Part shown: in pieces, positions 38,105-49,767 of the stretch
How positions within the stretch are numbered: the stretch's first letter is position 1
Layout: each line of letters opens with the position of its first letter
Assembly: GCA_009760855.2 (NCBI GenBank)
Contig: WPIO01000145.1
Coordinates: 397,001 to 461,000, forward strand
Direction: 5' to 3'
Source of the DNA: Cristatella mucedo
Taxonomy: Eukaryota > Bryozoa > Phylactolaemata > Cristatellidae
DNA length: 64,000 nt
Position numbers and translations under genes: made by a program
Notes under the pieces: generated by a model
The model's database searches: none
Seen by the model: only the letters and a program-made list of their open reading frames with translations
Told to the model about the DNA's origin: nothing

Positions 38105-38560
38105 ATTTTCGGGTTAAGGGAAAAGGTCAATAAAATACTTTTCAAAAGACAAACGTGTTAGAAATGGATCAGAAGTTCTGACGACTTCCACTTACAAGAA
38201 AAATTTACTATTCAAACCATGACTAACTAGAATGTAAACCCGAAGCAAAATATTTACAAACTACAAATTTACCCACCTCAGCATCATATACGACTTGTAT
38301 CCCAACTTGTTAAGCCTTGGTAGATCGATGTACCTTCGTGAAGATTGTTGAGGTGCAGCTTGTGATTTTAAAAAGCTTCATTTTCAGTGTAGCCTTGCGC
38401 CTTGTCAATTTCACAGCTCGGCCACTAATTCGAATATTAGAATGAAATTTGAAGTGTATCACAGACCCACAATTATTTCTTATTTCAGTCTCGTATGTAT
38501 TGCTAAGCATCTCATCAAACTTCCTGAAGCTTTATTTCTGCAATCATGGACATGTAAAGT
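38105..38560 (-). repeat. Dispersed repeat D, copy 1
   Basis: The minus strand aligns with 60870-61345 (+) over about 400 bp: aagtttgatgag, acactgaaaatgaagct, taccaaggctta, acttctgatcccattt-like. Both copies share a frame with TLKMKLFKIT / ILKMKLYKVT, so an old coding origin is possible. Family unknown. Confidence 0.7.
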
Positions 38561-38889
38561 AAAACCTACCTGACCGATATACCGAGGAGCAGAGTCTGTA
38601 TCACTAACACTTAAATGGTGCTAGTAATTGCAGATGCGTGATAGATACTCGCGAAGCAAGCACGTAAAAGCACTCCTAGCTGATCGCGGGAGCCACACAA
38701 GTACAGGAAGATACGGTAACTATAGCTAAGCATGACGCTAATGAAGGATGCCCATACCTTGATGGAAAGTCGTCACTAGAGATTTGTACATAAGAGAGCA
38801 ACAGACGGGCGTGCACAGCACCAGCCATAACGCACAACTATGACTTCCAATGTCCCCGTACACTCTCTTAACCATACATGAATTTTATT

Positions 38890-38936
<47 letters not shown>

Positions 38937-39750
38937 GACACATCTGATTCTACATGAGGATAAAAGGATACTCAGGAAGTGCTAGCAATCTCTAGCGCAG
39001 CCATATACAGAGGCCTCGTGCCGAGATCCGACACGAGGAAGCATCATGTACATCTCTCCACTATCTCACAGCCCTGCACAGAAGTGCTGCATATGAATCA
39101 GCCAACCGTGGAAGCACCACAAAAATCAAAGAAAAATGCGTGCTTCCGACCGCCTGCAGCACAGCCGTGAAGCTGTTAAGCACAGCAGCAAGCTGGCGGC
39201 ACCAGCTCGGCGCCGGGAGCATTGTGGAACCTTCAGAGAAGAACCGCAGAGCAACCTTCTAATGCCCGCCGCCCTGTAGACACCTACTTATGCAAAGGCA
39301 GCTGCAGCAGTAGGGCAAGTGTGGTAGGCCAGTCAGCAAGCAAGCCATCGTCTGCCCAGCTCTTCCATGCGGTCAAGGGGAGAAGGAGGAGGCAGCAGCC
39401 TTCGTGAGCCGACGGCTAACAACTTTCGCAGGCTTAATACAAAATCGGACACTGTACCAGACCCAGGCACCAGCCAATCTGCTAAAGTGAATCTGCGATG
39501 GTAGAGAAAGGCAGGCAGAGCAAGAGCAGCTGCATGACAATGATGTTAGACAAGCATCAATAATTAGACTGGTGCTGCTGCTCCTCCTTTCGACGGGCAC
39601 CCAATCAGTCGGTGCCGCAAGCTCATTGGCAGTTTGATGCACGGCTACTCGTCAAGCATATGATTCTTTATTTAGCTAGCCCACCACTGCTTTCAGTAAA
39701 CTTCGGCTGTCCGTGACTGCTACATTTAGAAAAATGTACCCTTAATGTAA
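38561..39750. other. Unassigned DNA with TA microsatellite
   Basis: A TA run is present at 38892-38932. Frames near 38979-39407 (+) and 39642-39373 (-) are not recognised. Confidence 0.35.
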
Positions 39751-39751
39751 A

Positions 39752-40024
39752 GGTCAGCTGATTCAATAGCCTCACTGTATAGCAGCAGAAGAGCAGAAGA
39801 AGGCCGAACCCAAACCAAGCAGCAGAAGGGGAAGAGGCAGAGAAGGGGAGAGCAGAGAAGGGGAAGCAGAGGGGAAGCAGAGAAGGGGAAGCAGAGGGGA
39901 AGCAGAGAAGGGGAAGCAGAGGGGCTAAGGCCCCTCCTGCAGCGGACAATGAAGCATTGTCTACAGCCGGAATGCAACCCACGACCTGGGTCGTGAAGAG
40001 CATGCACCTTATCCCTGGGCTAAG
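39752..40024 (-). mobile_element. SINE (family A tail) interrupted by a purine minisatellite
   Basis: Tail on plus: gtcagctgattcaatagcct and agcagcagaagagcag. Head end: aatgcaacccacgacctggg and ttatccctgggctaag. Between them, about 39828-39920 is an array of ggggaagcagaga units not present in other copies. Confidence 0.6.
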
Positions 40025-40041
40025 ACCGAAATGAAAAGTTT

Positions 40042-40200
40042 TGCTGATTCAACAACCTCACTTATATTGATCCAGGAGAGCCTAAACGGCTATCACCACC
40101 TTTAGTGCAGTGGGCAATAAAGGATAGCACATGCACGACTAGAATCCAAGACCTGGGTCGTGGAGAGCCAGCACCTTACCCTTCTGCTAAGACCCAGGGG
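40042..40200 (-). mobile_element. SINE, family A-like, diverged
   Basis: Plus reading: tgctgattcaacaacctcac, gagcctaaacggctatcacc, then aatccaagacctgggtcgtg and ccttacccttctgctaagac. Same layout as family A in minus orientation. Confidence 0.7.
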
Positions 40201-40243
40201 AAAACATAGAATGAGCTTGGATATATATATATATATATATACA

Positions 40244-40283
40244 CGTGTCGCATTTATACAGGATATATATATATATATATATG

Positions 40284-40314
<31 letters not shown>

Positions 40315-40333
40315 CCTGTATAAATGCGACACG
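40244..40333. repeat. AT-cored palindrome with perfect 22-bp arms
   Basis: The arm cgtgtcgcatttatacagga plus ta (40244-40265) is matched exactly by its reverse complement at 40312-40333; the 46-base centre is TA/TG repeat. It could extrude as a hairpin. Confidence 0.92.
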
Positions 40334-40339
40334 TATACT

Positions 40340-40920
40340 TGTTGAAAGAATAGTGGCACCATAGGAGTCGTACTGGAGTCGTAATGGTTTGATGGAAAGA
40401 GGACTCCTTTTTTATTTATGAGCCAGCATATTACCTATCCAGACCAGATCAGATCATAAACACTGAAGCCTTCCTTGCCAGCATGTCCTGCTATTTTTTG
40501 CTGACCATCAATTGCATCTAGCATACGTAAACCAAAGATCTCCTCACACATTATAAGAAGGTTCTAACGTTTATTGACCAAAGCAATATAGCTTGGTTAT
40601 TGAAAAGAATCCCAGTTTCTTCTCGTGGGTCGTCAGATGAGTGACGCTCAGCAGTGATTTACTGTCTCGGAAAGTGCTCGGTCGAAGCTTCTTGAAGGTC
40701 CGTGCTCTCAACCAACTCTATCATTGGTCTGCACTGGGTAAGCCTGACCGAAGGACTGCCTCTCGTAAGCTATTACTGTGCAGTCGCACAGAAGCCAAGG
40801 CAGACTCATAGACTCACCGACGGCGATTGGAGAGGCCGCCGGACACAGGTAACCCTCGATGGCTGTTGAAAAAACTCTCATGTCGCCATCGATCTGGACT
40901 TGTTAACCACTTCACCATGC
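40340..40920. other. Unassigned DNA with a short minus frame
   Basis: On minus a short open frame (about 40560-40450) ends KEGFSVYDLIWSG and stop, followed by an AATAAA within about 30 bases. It could be a terminal exon or a repeat; I do not recognise it. Confidence 0.25.
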
Positions 40921-40924
40921 TTCC

Positions 40925-41010
40925 TCTACAGCATATGTCAAAGTGCCTTGAAAGAGATTAAATCCTCTGATGGTGCCATACAAGTGAATTGTATTAGTAT
41001 TATGGTTTTC
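40925..41010 (+). mobile_element. L2/SINE-B type 3' tail remnant
   Basis: gcatatgtcaaagtgccttg, aaagagattaaatcctctga and gccatacaagtgaattgtat: the shared tail without its head. Confidence 0.65.
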
Positions 41011-41261
41011 TTGAGGTATTATCTAATGCCGACATTAAGTCGTTACATCGACAGCTACCCATTCAAAGCGTTCGTGTGCTTAAACTGCAGCAATCAGACA
41101 GGCCTAGGCCGTACACAAAGCAAAGCCCGGACAGGCTCCACCTAAAGGTTCCCTCAGCATTAATTGACTGCAGACCAGTAGCAAGCCTCGCTGTGGATTG
41201 TTGGCCTCCTAGCCAGTGGATGAGACTGAACTGCAGCGAACGGATCGGTTGCTAACGCGGC

Positions 41262-41420
41262 CTCGCGCCGATGGCTTAACCAGTGGGTAAGACCATACAC
41301 CAAGGTCAGGCCTAGGTCGTGGGCTCGAGCCCACGTGTGGCAAATGTGATGAAGCGCCTGAATGGAGATTCTCTTGGATTTTCTTAAAGTTCTCTTGGGA
41401 CGAATGAATTATATATAAGA
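41262..41420 (+). mobile_element. SINE family B
   Basis: gatggcttaaccagtgggta head, B-box-like gtgggctcgagcccacg, tail gaagcgcctgaatggagatt, with a short internal duplication (ttctcttgga) before gaatgaattatatat. Confidence 0.85.
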
Positions 41421-41569
41421 GCTGCATAGTTACCAGCTGCTCCTGTGTCTGCTGCCCGTATATCTAGCAGCCGAGCCTGATGCCTCGTCAAGCACGCATG
41501 ACCGTCTAATCGAGCTTGGAGCCCACCAACTGACACACTCTCGCCCAGCCAGTCTGGGGTAGCTGCGAG

Positions 41570-42540
41570 AACTTAATAATAATAATAATATTGCACTTGA
41601 TAAAGCGCCCTCAGAGAACTTAATCTCTTTCTAGGCGCTTTACATTTGCTGCAAAGTGATACGCAATAGAATAGTAAGTAAAATCATGCTTGAAAAACAA
41701 ACAAAATGAATAACATGGTTAGGGGTTACATGCACTGGGTCAGCATGCAAATGTGGTTAGTGGCAGCATGAACAGTGTCAGCACGCATAAGCACATCGAG
41801 GACGAATCACAAGGACCCACTAAATGCTGTCCTAAATAGGTATGTTTTCAAGTTTCTTTTAAATGTGGTCAGGTCAGGGGATGTTCTGATGCAGGTCGGG
41901 AGGGAGTTCCAGGCTGTGGGAGCATACGAGCTAAATGCACGGTCTCCAAAGGATTTAAGGTTTGTACGAGGTATTTCTAGACTGTTGGATTCCGAAAAGC
42001 GAGTGGTACGATGCTTCGCCTGATGGGGTAGTATATCTGAAAGATAGGCTGGAGCCATAGAATGAAGAGACCTAAAAGTGAGCGACAAAACCTTGAAGTC
42101 AATCCGTTGCTTGACTGGTAACCAGTGCAGGTCGGCGAGAAGTGGAGTAATGTGGCAACTGCGACGCTCACGACAGACAAGCCTAGCTGCAGAGTTTTGC
42201 ACCAGCTGCAATCGCCTGATCGCACATGCTGGTAGGCCAGTAAGCAGTGAGTTGCAGAAGTCGAGACGAGATGTCACGAATGCATGGACCAACTTGGACG
42301 TGGTAGCCCTAATTTTAGCAATGTTATGAAGCTGAAAATAGGCTGATTTGACTGTGGAGCTGATGTGGTCGTCTAACGAGAGGTCGCTTTGGAATATGAC
42401 ACCTAGATTTCGAGCTGATGCAACTGGAGATATGCTGGCAGAGCGAATTTTGAAAGTCAGCCTTTCCAATTTCTGAATAACACTAGGTTTGCCCATAACT
42501 AGTAAGTTAGTTTGTTTCACTTTATTATTCAATAATCTTC
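41570..42540 (-). mobile_element. 5'-truncated L2 LINE, youngest-looking copy
   Basis: The minus frame is open for 256 codons (42577-41807): TNLLVMGKPSVIQKLERL, FQSDLSLDDHISSTVKSAYF, CNSLLTGLPACAIRRLQLVQ, HITPLLADLHWLPVKQRIDF and FRTAFSGSL at the end. Relative to 47958-47990 it has a 15-bp in-frame deletion (KIRA to TTSKL). The 3' tail and ATA run are at 41570-41655. RT palm missing. Confidence 0.95.
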
Positions 42541-42574
42541 CGAGATCAGCTAGCATGGGTGCCAGTGTAACAAG

Positions 42575-42690
42575 CAAGAGCCTATCCAGAGTATACCCAA
42601 GATTTAAAAGGGTCTAGGCCGCTTTATGCCCCCTCGGTTAAAACGGCCTAGGCCACTTTTAACCCAGGGTGTAAAATAGGCTAGGTCAAC
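42575..42690. repeat. Palindromic GGCCTAGGCC satellite, left block
   Basis: Two to three imperfect units of the form gttaaaacggcctaggccac followed by ttttaac, each self-complementary. The same units recur at 43668-43800 at the far side of a 1-kb core. Confidence 0.75.
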
Positions 42691-43667
42691 TATATCTTTA
42701 TCTATATTTATATCTATAACTATATCAACTATATCCTTCCAGCTCCAGGGTAGAATGTACCCCATCTGAGAGATGAACTATAACAAACGCTTTTAATTAT
42801 TGTCTATTTTTCAGTGGCAATTAGTCAAACGGGGAAGGCATCGCAGGGAGGAGGTTCTGCGACACAGCAATCACGTCAACGATCGACACTGAGGTCATAA
42901 GAGCAGACAGCCAGCCAGAGGCCGTCCTCACTTACCTGCTCCTTCGATCTGCATACACTTCTCACCTTTCCTCCTACTAGCCTACACTCTGCGCCTGCCG
43001 ATGTCAAAAAGCGTGAACTTGCCGTCATCACCAACAGTGCCAGGAGCGGCGTCGCTACAGGCCAGGGCGCCTGCGTGAGCAGGAAGCGGAAGCAGCGAGC
43101 TCCTAAAGCTTTCGTCCTACTGAGCAAAAGGATCGATCAGCGACGGTCTTTAGTTTGCAGTACGGGACACTTACAACTCGAATTAAGTCAACAAATATGA
43201 GCTGAGGCAATAGGCGAATTTGAAAACAACTTGCGGTTTGTGGATTTAAAGCCGAACAGCGAAAATCCCAAACCAGCCGGGCGACACAGACGACTGCCCT
43301 TACAACCAGAAAGTGAATCCTGAGTTTTCAAGATTCCTAATTAAATCGAGATCCTCTCAGAATTATGCAGTATGTACACCTTTCGCCTTCTGTAGCGACG
43401 CAGAGTCACAATGACTGGGCGCATAACTACGGTGTATAGTTTTCTACAGCGAACACAGAGCCCGAGGGCTATCGGTTCGCATACGGTAGCCAACATTCCA
43501 ACTTAAGAAAAAGTTAGTAGAAAAGACGAGGCAGGTGAGAGATCGGAGTAATGAGTGCCGATAAGAACGGGGGGGGAGAAAGCAGAAAATAGGGTGTCAG
43601 GGTCGGCACCGGTGCGGATGTGTGAACCATCTCTTAAAGTTTCTTGTGTGCATCGCTCAAATATATT
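42691..43667. other. Unassigned core between the palindromic blocks
   Basis: No domain recognised. It includes a tatatctatat-rich stretch at its left edge and a G run near 43570. Confidence 0.35.
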
Positions 43668-43800
43668 GATTTGACGGGGTAAAATTTGGCCTGGGGGAGT
43701 ATAAAGTGGCCTAGGCCATGTTATAACTCTGGGGTGAGAAGTGGCCTGGGCCGTTTTAACCTCGGATATACTCCGGCCTGGGAGTATACCGTAGCCCGTT
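43668..43800. repeat. Palindromic GGCCTAGGCC satellite, right block
   Basis: Units gtataaagtggcctaggcc, gagaagtggcctgggccg and actccggcctgggagtata. Related to the left block at 42575-42690. Confidence 0.75.
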
Positions 43801-44652
43801 ACGCCGGGATTGTGTCACGTGATCAGACGCGGCCTTACCCACTGAAGGCTCCAACCAAGCCCTGCTGCTGAGCTGACCGGTTTATTTATCAGCCACACGC
43901 TCTCGTCCAGACATTTTTTGTCCTCTATTCTTAGCGGAAAAATTCAATAGGCTATATAATTACTTGGGGCTACGAATCTTTTACTCGCTCACTAGGCAGG
44001 CTCAGAGGCAGCTGGAAGTGAGCAAAGTCGAGTGCATTGTGGCTGACCTTCTCCGGTACAGTGGCAGAGGTTAACTCGCTCGCAACTTATTAAAGTACAT
44101 GGAGCACGCTGAATTCCGATCGTAAATGCTGCGGCTGTTCATGCATTTGTTCACTCTGATATACCAACCGGACTGAGTTGAAGGGCGACCCGAAAGGCAG
44201 TGGACTCGAGCCAAGCGCGGGACGCTGAAAGCCCGAGTGCTAGCGACTACCCCGCGACGGCCCTGCTTATGCCCGATTGATCCATAGATTGATTCGAGCT
44301 TCAGGTCTTCTGCTCTTGCTGACTTTCTTCCCCTGGTTATCAACGACCAAGAATCTTCCGGTGAGAGCAATAAGGCAACCAATACAGCCGGGCTTCCGGT
44401 AAAAGTAACACTATCGTCCCCAGTCTGTTTCAGATCGCGAGACAACATATGTAAGCATTAATGACTTAAGAATGATACACAATCTTTGAAAGTAGATTTT
44501 CTAGCACAGAAAGAGACTGGGCGAATAAGAGAGGTGAGTGAGTAAGAGATTGAGAAAGAGAGACAGAAACCGGGATAGAGGAGAAATTGTGGACTAGAGA
44601 GATTAGACAATGAAACCGAAGGGAGGGTAGGTAAAAGAGCAAGCGACCGTGA
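43801..44652. other. Unassigned DNA
   Basis: Only short frames; the 125-codon minus frame 44448-44071 has no recognisable motif. Confidence 0.3.
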
Positions 44653-44677
44653 GAGAGAGAGAGAGAGAGCAAGAGGT

Positions 44678-44724
<47 letters not shown>
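44653..44724. repeat. GA microsatellite
   Basis: About 70 bp of GA with few interruptions. Confidence 0.95.
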
Positions 44725-44729
<5 letters not shown>

Positions 44730-45144
44730 TTTGACGTTGTACGAGCATTTAATTTATATATTGCAATGCATAATCACTTAATTTGTGACGGCGCACGCGC
44801 TTTATGGTCTCTTATTCAAGCTGCTTTTATTCTGCCGGTGCGTTTCTAAAGACCTGGCCAAAACCACGAAGACTTAATTTAAAGAAATGCGAAAAAATTT
44901 AAGGTTGCCTTTTAGAAGAGAAACTATTTACAAATTCAGCCTTGAGTTATAATGCTCGAAGTAACGACCGACTTAACATTAAAAAGATTACGACATTACC
45001 GGCGGCGTGTAGCTTCTCACCCAGAAAAGCAAATTTTCATGTCAAGAGCATCCTGGGATCATTTTGCGTTGAGACTTCTGCTATTTCTTTAGATAAGTCC
45101 GCATTAAAAAAGGCTGAGGCTCAAATCTCCTATCGGGTTCGATA

Positions 45145-45330
45145 GCTAGTTCAAAAAGCAGCCGATTCATTTACAGGTACCCAGCAGCATAAGAGATTTG
45201 GTGGATTCATCACCAACCACTTCCAATGGGCAATACAGGATTGCCTAGTGAACGAATTCAACCCGAAGCAACATCCGCTTCCCTATGCAGTGCAGCTGAA
45301 CACCCAGTGGCAGATTTCGCGATTGGTGGT
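45145..45330 (-). mobile_element. Very diverged SINE, family A-like (tentative)
   Basis: gattcatcaccaaccacttc, caatgggcaatacaggattg and cgaattcaacccgaagc keep the order of the family A body and B box in minus orientation, with many changes. Confidence 0.35.
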
Positions 45331-45337
45331 CGCTGAT

Positions 45338-46095
45338 AATAATAATAATAACAATAGTAATACATTTATCACATCGACATGTCAAACAAATTAGATACGC
45401 ATCGGTGGGAAAATTTAGGAGTTTAAGCTCATAAGCCGGAGGAGCCTTATATCTCGGCGTAAAAATAAAACTGGCGGAGCTTCAAGTATTGGGAGACCGG
45501 AAAAATTAAACCGACCAACAGAGTGGCTAAGATTATCGTACGGGCGGTATAAACCTCGAGATGCGGCAGAAAGTCGGGGACTTAACTTCAAAATATTTGA
45601 ATAGAAGCTCTTCAGAGTACAATAAAAAGCTTTTAGAGGCCCCCGAGAACCTTTCCGAGCAGATTTCAAAGGAAAGCCTTTGGTCTTCTGTGAATTAATT
45701 ACAGCAATTAGAGTACAATAACTTGCTCTTAACAGGTTAAGGTGATAATTATCATGTTGAATGTTTCATTTAGCGATTAGATTACAACTAATAAAAACTT
45801 CTGGGAAATCTCTAGCGGCGCGTCGCCAGCATTTCTTTTGATGCCCCCCTCAGCAGCTATCTTTAAACCTGCCTTAAAAGAAATACCTATTTGAAAACTC
45901 TAGAAACGTAATCCCCACTTAAAAAACCGAAGCTATTTGGAAACCGATGCTGACCGTTGGCGCCGAGGGCACATCGCTCCTTCGGAGCCTTTCTACCGTA
46001 ACCATCAAAAAATGGGAAAGTCTTTTCTTGAGAAACTCCTTGCATCTGCCACACCGGCAAGCCTCTGGAACCTTTTTGCTTCTCGAACAGTGAGC
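45338..46095. other. Unassigned DNA starting with an AAT run
   Basis: The ataataataataataacaat run at 45338-45365, then acatttatcaca, may be an L2 tail remnant (minus). The rest is not recognised. Confidence 0.3.
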
Positions 46096-46099
46096 AGTC

Positions 46100-46535
46100 A
46101 AACGTCTACATGGAAATCATAGAGATCGTGTACTCTCGTGGCGCTATAAAAAGACAATATTATTTCACTTCCTTTGGAGACGTGCCTTTAGCTCGTACGC
46201 TTCCAATGCTTGGAACTCACCCACGACTTGCGTCACGATATCTCCTGACTTGATCCCATTTAAAAAGAAACTAAAAAAGCACCTATTTATCGCAGCATTT
46301 AGTGGTTCCTTCTGATTCGTTCTTTCTGTGCTTATACCCGCTGACACTGTGCATGCTACCACTAACCATACTTGCATGCTGACCCTGTGCATGTCACCCC
46401 TAACCATGTTATTATTGTTGTTTATTGAGCATGCTACCACTGACCATTCAATCGTGTTTCCTTTGCAGCAAATTTAAAGCGCCTAGAACGAGATTGAGTT
46501 ATCCAGGGCGCTATATCGAATGTATTATAATTAAT
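46100..46535 (+). mobile_element. 5'-truncated L2 LINE after a tail remnant
   Basis: 46100-46160 is a tail-like piece (gtactctcgtggcgctataa). From 46170 the L2 C-terminus runs: gagacgtgcctttagctcgt, tgatcccatttaaaaagaaa, then the usual tail agcgcctagaacgagattga near 46478-46500. Confidence 0.8.
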
Positions 46536-47389
46536 ACTCACTTAATTTTCAAGCCCGGTGTAGCCCCTCTCTCGAACAACAAGGGTCACCTGGAAAGTCT
46601 GCCGAGCTATCGTGAGGCGGATTAGGGTGCAAGAGATATTTGTATTGCTCATTTGGCCAAGCTACGATCCATGCTAGAGCATCCGATTTGTCTGAATATT
46701 GACATCCGTCCGATCTGTCTGAATATTGAAATTCTTAGGCGACCAGCTGCAGGTCTCCCCAGTAGGTCGTCGCTATTTAGCACTTCAAATTGTTTAGCAA
46801 AGCTAAGGGAGAACCCAAGAGACCAATCTGGAGCGAGAGCTTTGGAGGGGCGCCGTACAAAACGTCTTTCTAGCATTCCTCTAGGTCCCTGTCTCGACCC
46901 CTCGGACACGTGACCGTGGAGCGGCGCTTCAAAGTTGCACGGCCCGGCAGGCTTCGGTAGCTTTTCCTTCATGGAAATTCCTCTAAAAAAAGTGGAAGCC
47001 TGTGGCTCTTTCGCTCATATAAAAAATGATATTTTCAATTTTGGAAGGGAATAAAGCACCGCCGAGTGAAGGCGTGCCGTGCCGCAGGCGGACTAGCGAA
47101 GACTTCTTTTGATTTTTCTAAGAAAAAAGGAATCTACTCCCTCAGCCTATCGAGAATTGACGTCTCCCTTGACGTTATACAGACAGCACTCTCTAAACTT
47201 ACTCCAAATGTGCACGCGGAATGAGCATCGTGCAAGCTTCCGTTTCAACCTTGCTTCAGAAAAAAATAAAAGACTTCGGAGAGGCTTCTTTAAAACAAAA
47301 AACCTGGCAACCATCTGAGAAGGGCTATCGGGACTCCAGAAGGTGACAACGGACAATTTTTGGCAAACGGGGTTGAATAGCTGTAATTA
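46536..47389. other. Unassigned DNA
   Basis: Contains a short duplication (cgatttgtctgaatattga twice near 46680-46730). No domain recognised. Confidence 0.3.
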
Positions 47390-48745
47390 ATAATACTAAT
47401 ACATGTGTACAGCGCCCTCAGGAATGTTGTAGAGGAAGTATGATCAAATGGTTAGTGGTAAAATCCAGATGTCAAAAAGCCTATCACTGCTAGATGTAAC
47501 ATGGACAGGGTCAACATGCAAATGTGGCTAGTGGTAACATGCACAGTGCCAGCATGCATAAGTACTTTAGGACAAATCACAAGAACCGTCCAAATGCTGA
47601 AAAAAACAGATGCAGATTCAGCTTTAAATTATGTCGTCAAGTCAGGAGATGTCGTGGGGTCAGACGGGATTGAGTTTCGGGCTTTGGGAGCATGCGATCT
47701 AAAGGCACGGTCTCCAAAGGACTTGAGATTTGTACGATACATGGGTAAACAGTTAGCTTACTAGTTATGGGCAAACCCAGTGTGATTCAGAGATTGGAAA
47801 GGCTGTCTCTCAAAATTGGCTCTGCCAGCATATCTCCTGTTGAATCAGCTCGAAATCTAGGTGTCATATTCCAAAGCGACCTCTCGTTAGACGACCATAT
47901 CAGCCCCACAGTCAAATCTGCCTATTTTCAGCTTCATAACATTGCTAAAATTCGGGCTTGTTTAGATAAGGATACCACGTCTAAGTTGGTCCGTGCATTC
48001 GTGACATCTCGTCTCGACTTCTGCAACTCACTGCTTACTGGCCTACCAGCATGTGCGATCAGGCGATTGCAGCTGGTGCAAAACTCTGCAGCTAAGCTTG
48101 TCTGTCATGAGCGTCGCAGTTGCCACATTACACCACTTCTCGCCGACCTGCACTGGCTACCAGTCAAGCAACGGATTGACTTCAAGGTTTTGTCGCTCAC
48201 TTTTAGGTCCCCTCATTCTATGGCTCCAGCCTATCTCTCCGACATACTCCCCCATCAGGCCAAGCATCGTACCACCCGCTTTTCGGAATCCAACAGTCTA
48301 GAAATACCTCGTACAAACCTCAAATCCTTTGGAGACCGTGCATTTAGTTCGTATGCTCCCAAAGCCTGGAACTCCCTCCCGACCTGCGTCAGAACATCCC
48401 CTGACCTGACCACATTTAAAAGGAACTTAAAAACACACCTATTTAGGACAGCATTTAGTGGGTCCCTGTGATTCGTCCTTGATGTGCTTATGCGTGCTGA
48501 CACTGTGCATGCTGCCACTAACCACATTTGCATGCTGACCCTGTGCATGTCACCCCTAACCATGTTATTTATTTTGTTTGTTTTTCAAGCATGATTTTAC
48601 TTAGCATACAATTGCATTTCCCTTTGCAGCAAATGTAAAGCGCCTAGAAAGAGATTAAGTTCTCTGAGGGCGCTTTATCAAGTATATTATTATTATTATT
48701 ATTATTAGATTCCGAAAAGCGGGCAGTACGATGCTTAGCCATGTG
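47390..48745 (-). mobile_element. Old L2 LINE copy, split by a younger one
   Basis: Minus orientation. The 3' part is 47390-47742 (tail acagcgccctcaggaatg, then gcacggtctccaaaggac). Its continuation, gattccgaaaagcgggcagt and acgatgcttagcc, is found at 48709-48745 on the other side of the plus-strand copy 47748-48708. Confidence 0.82.
47748..48708 (+). mobile_element. 5'-truncated L2 LINE inserted into an older L2
   Basis: The plus frame is open for 234 codons (47767-48471): GKPSVIQRLERLSLKIGSAS, FQSDLSLDDHISPTVKSAYF, LLTGLPACAIRRLQLVQNSA and FRTAFSGSL. The tail is at 48628-48708 with an ATT run. Truncated at the same LLVMGKPS point as several others. Confidence 0.95.
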
Positions 48746-49555
48746 GTTTCGCAGGCACCCGCGGGTCTGGCTGTTCCACTGCACCCACTAGTTACCCTGA
48801 TCAAAGAGGAAACTTCGCTAGCATAAAGAGGGGACGGTTGGGCACGAGCTTCCGGTAAATCGGTTCACTCTCTTCGCTCTCTTTGTTATTCTTTGGTATT
48901 TTTTACTCCCAGCACAAAGACACTCTCCAAAATGTTAAAGTATGCTATGAGATTAGTTCGCACGAAGCTTTCCAACCGGCTATGCTTTGAAAACCTCGCG
49001 ACTTTCAGCTAGAGCTAAAGCAGAGATATCCAACACTGTCTCGATGAGGTATTGGTAAACATTGATGGATCGGCTCTTGGGCACGTACATGCACTTGAGC
49101 ATCCACGCATGTGCACACGTTTCTGTAAAAGCTCGTCTCCGAAGGTTTATTCGCAGAATGGACATGCAGTAAAACCCGATTATCTTTCTGTGATGGTCTT
49201 TCCGTGAAAGTCTTACCATCAAGTCTTTCCACGACGCTATAGCATCCATCTTGAGCAAATTTCCGTGTATGGTATCAAGGTCGGCCAGGCGCCTAGACAT
49301 CAGGCACCAAAACACTTCAAAGCACGGTTATCCTCGCAATTGATAGACTTATGGTAAACATTGTGTCTTCCAAGAGATTGGTGTGTGCGCACAGAAAAAC
49401 TATGAATGTCAAAATCAAAGGACGAGATGACATATGAGATAATCATTCAAATGTGAGATTTGTTAAATGCAATAAATGCAAAGAGCTCTTCGGGTGGAAT
49501 TGGACTAATTAACCACGTGGACTAATGATCATTGCAATTTAATACGGCAGGATTT
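48746..49555. other. Unassigned DNA
   Basis: A minus frame of 111 codons (49315-48980) is open but not recognised; I checked it as a possible further dehydrogenase exon and it does not fit. Confidence 0.3.
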
Positions 49556-49724
49556 AGCAGTGATGGCACACTAGGTAAGGCAGTTGCTCTTTACGACCTC
49601 AGCCCCGAGGTCATGGGTTCGAATCTTGAGGTGGGCGGTCCTTTAATGCAGCTGCAAGCGGTGGCGATAGCCTTTAAGGCTCTTATACCGATATAAAAAA
49701 GAGGCTGTTAAATTAGCTAGTATC
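49556..49724 (+). mobile_element. SINE family A
   Basis: gtgatggcacactaggtaag, B box GGTTCGAATCTT, tail atataaaaaagaggctgtta then aattagctag. It ends 44 bp before DHRS1-like exon 3, i.e. in the intron following that exon. Confidence 0.9.
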
Positions 49725-49767
49725 TATTTATTTATCTGACTTCTCAGGGGCAGAACTTACTACTCAC

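Noticed and set aside
47501-47764. Plus frames over 47500-47764 as host gene
   Set aside because: The DNA matches the reverse strand of L2; the frame is accidental.
48980-49315. Further exon of the DHRS1-like gene
   Set aside because: No SDR motif (no NNVG, YxxxK or ISS strand) in the minus frame.
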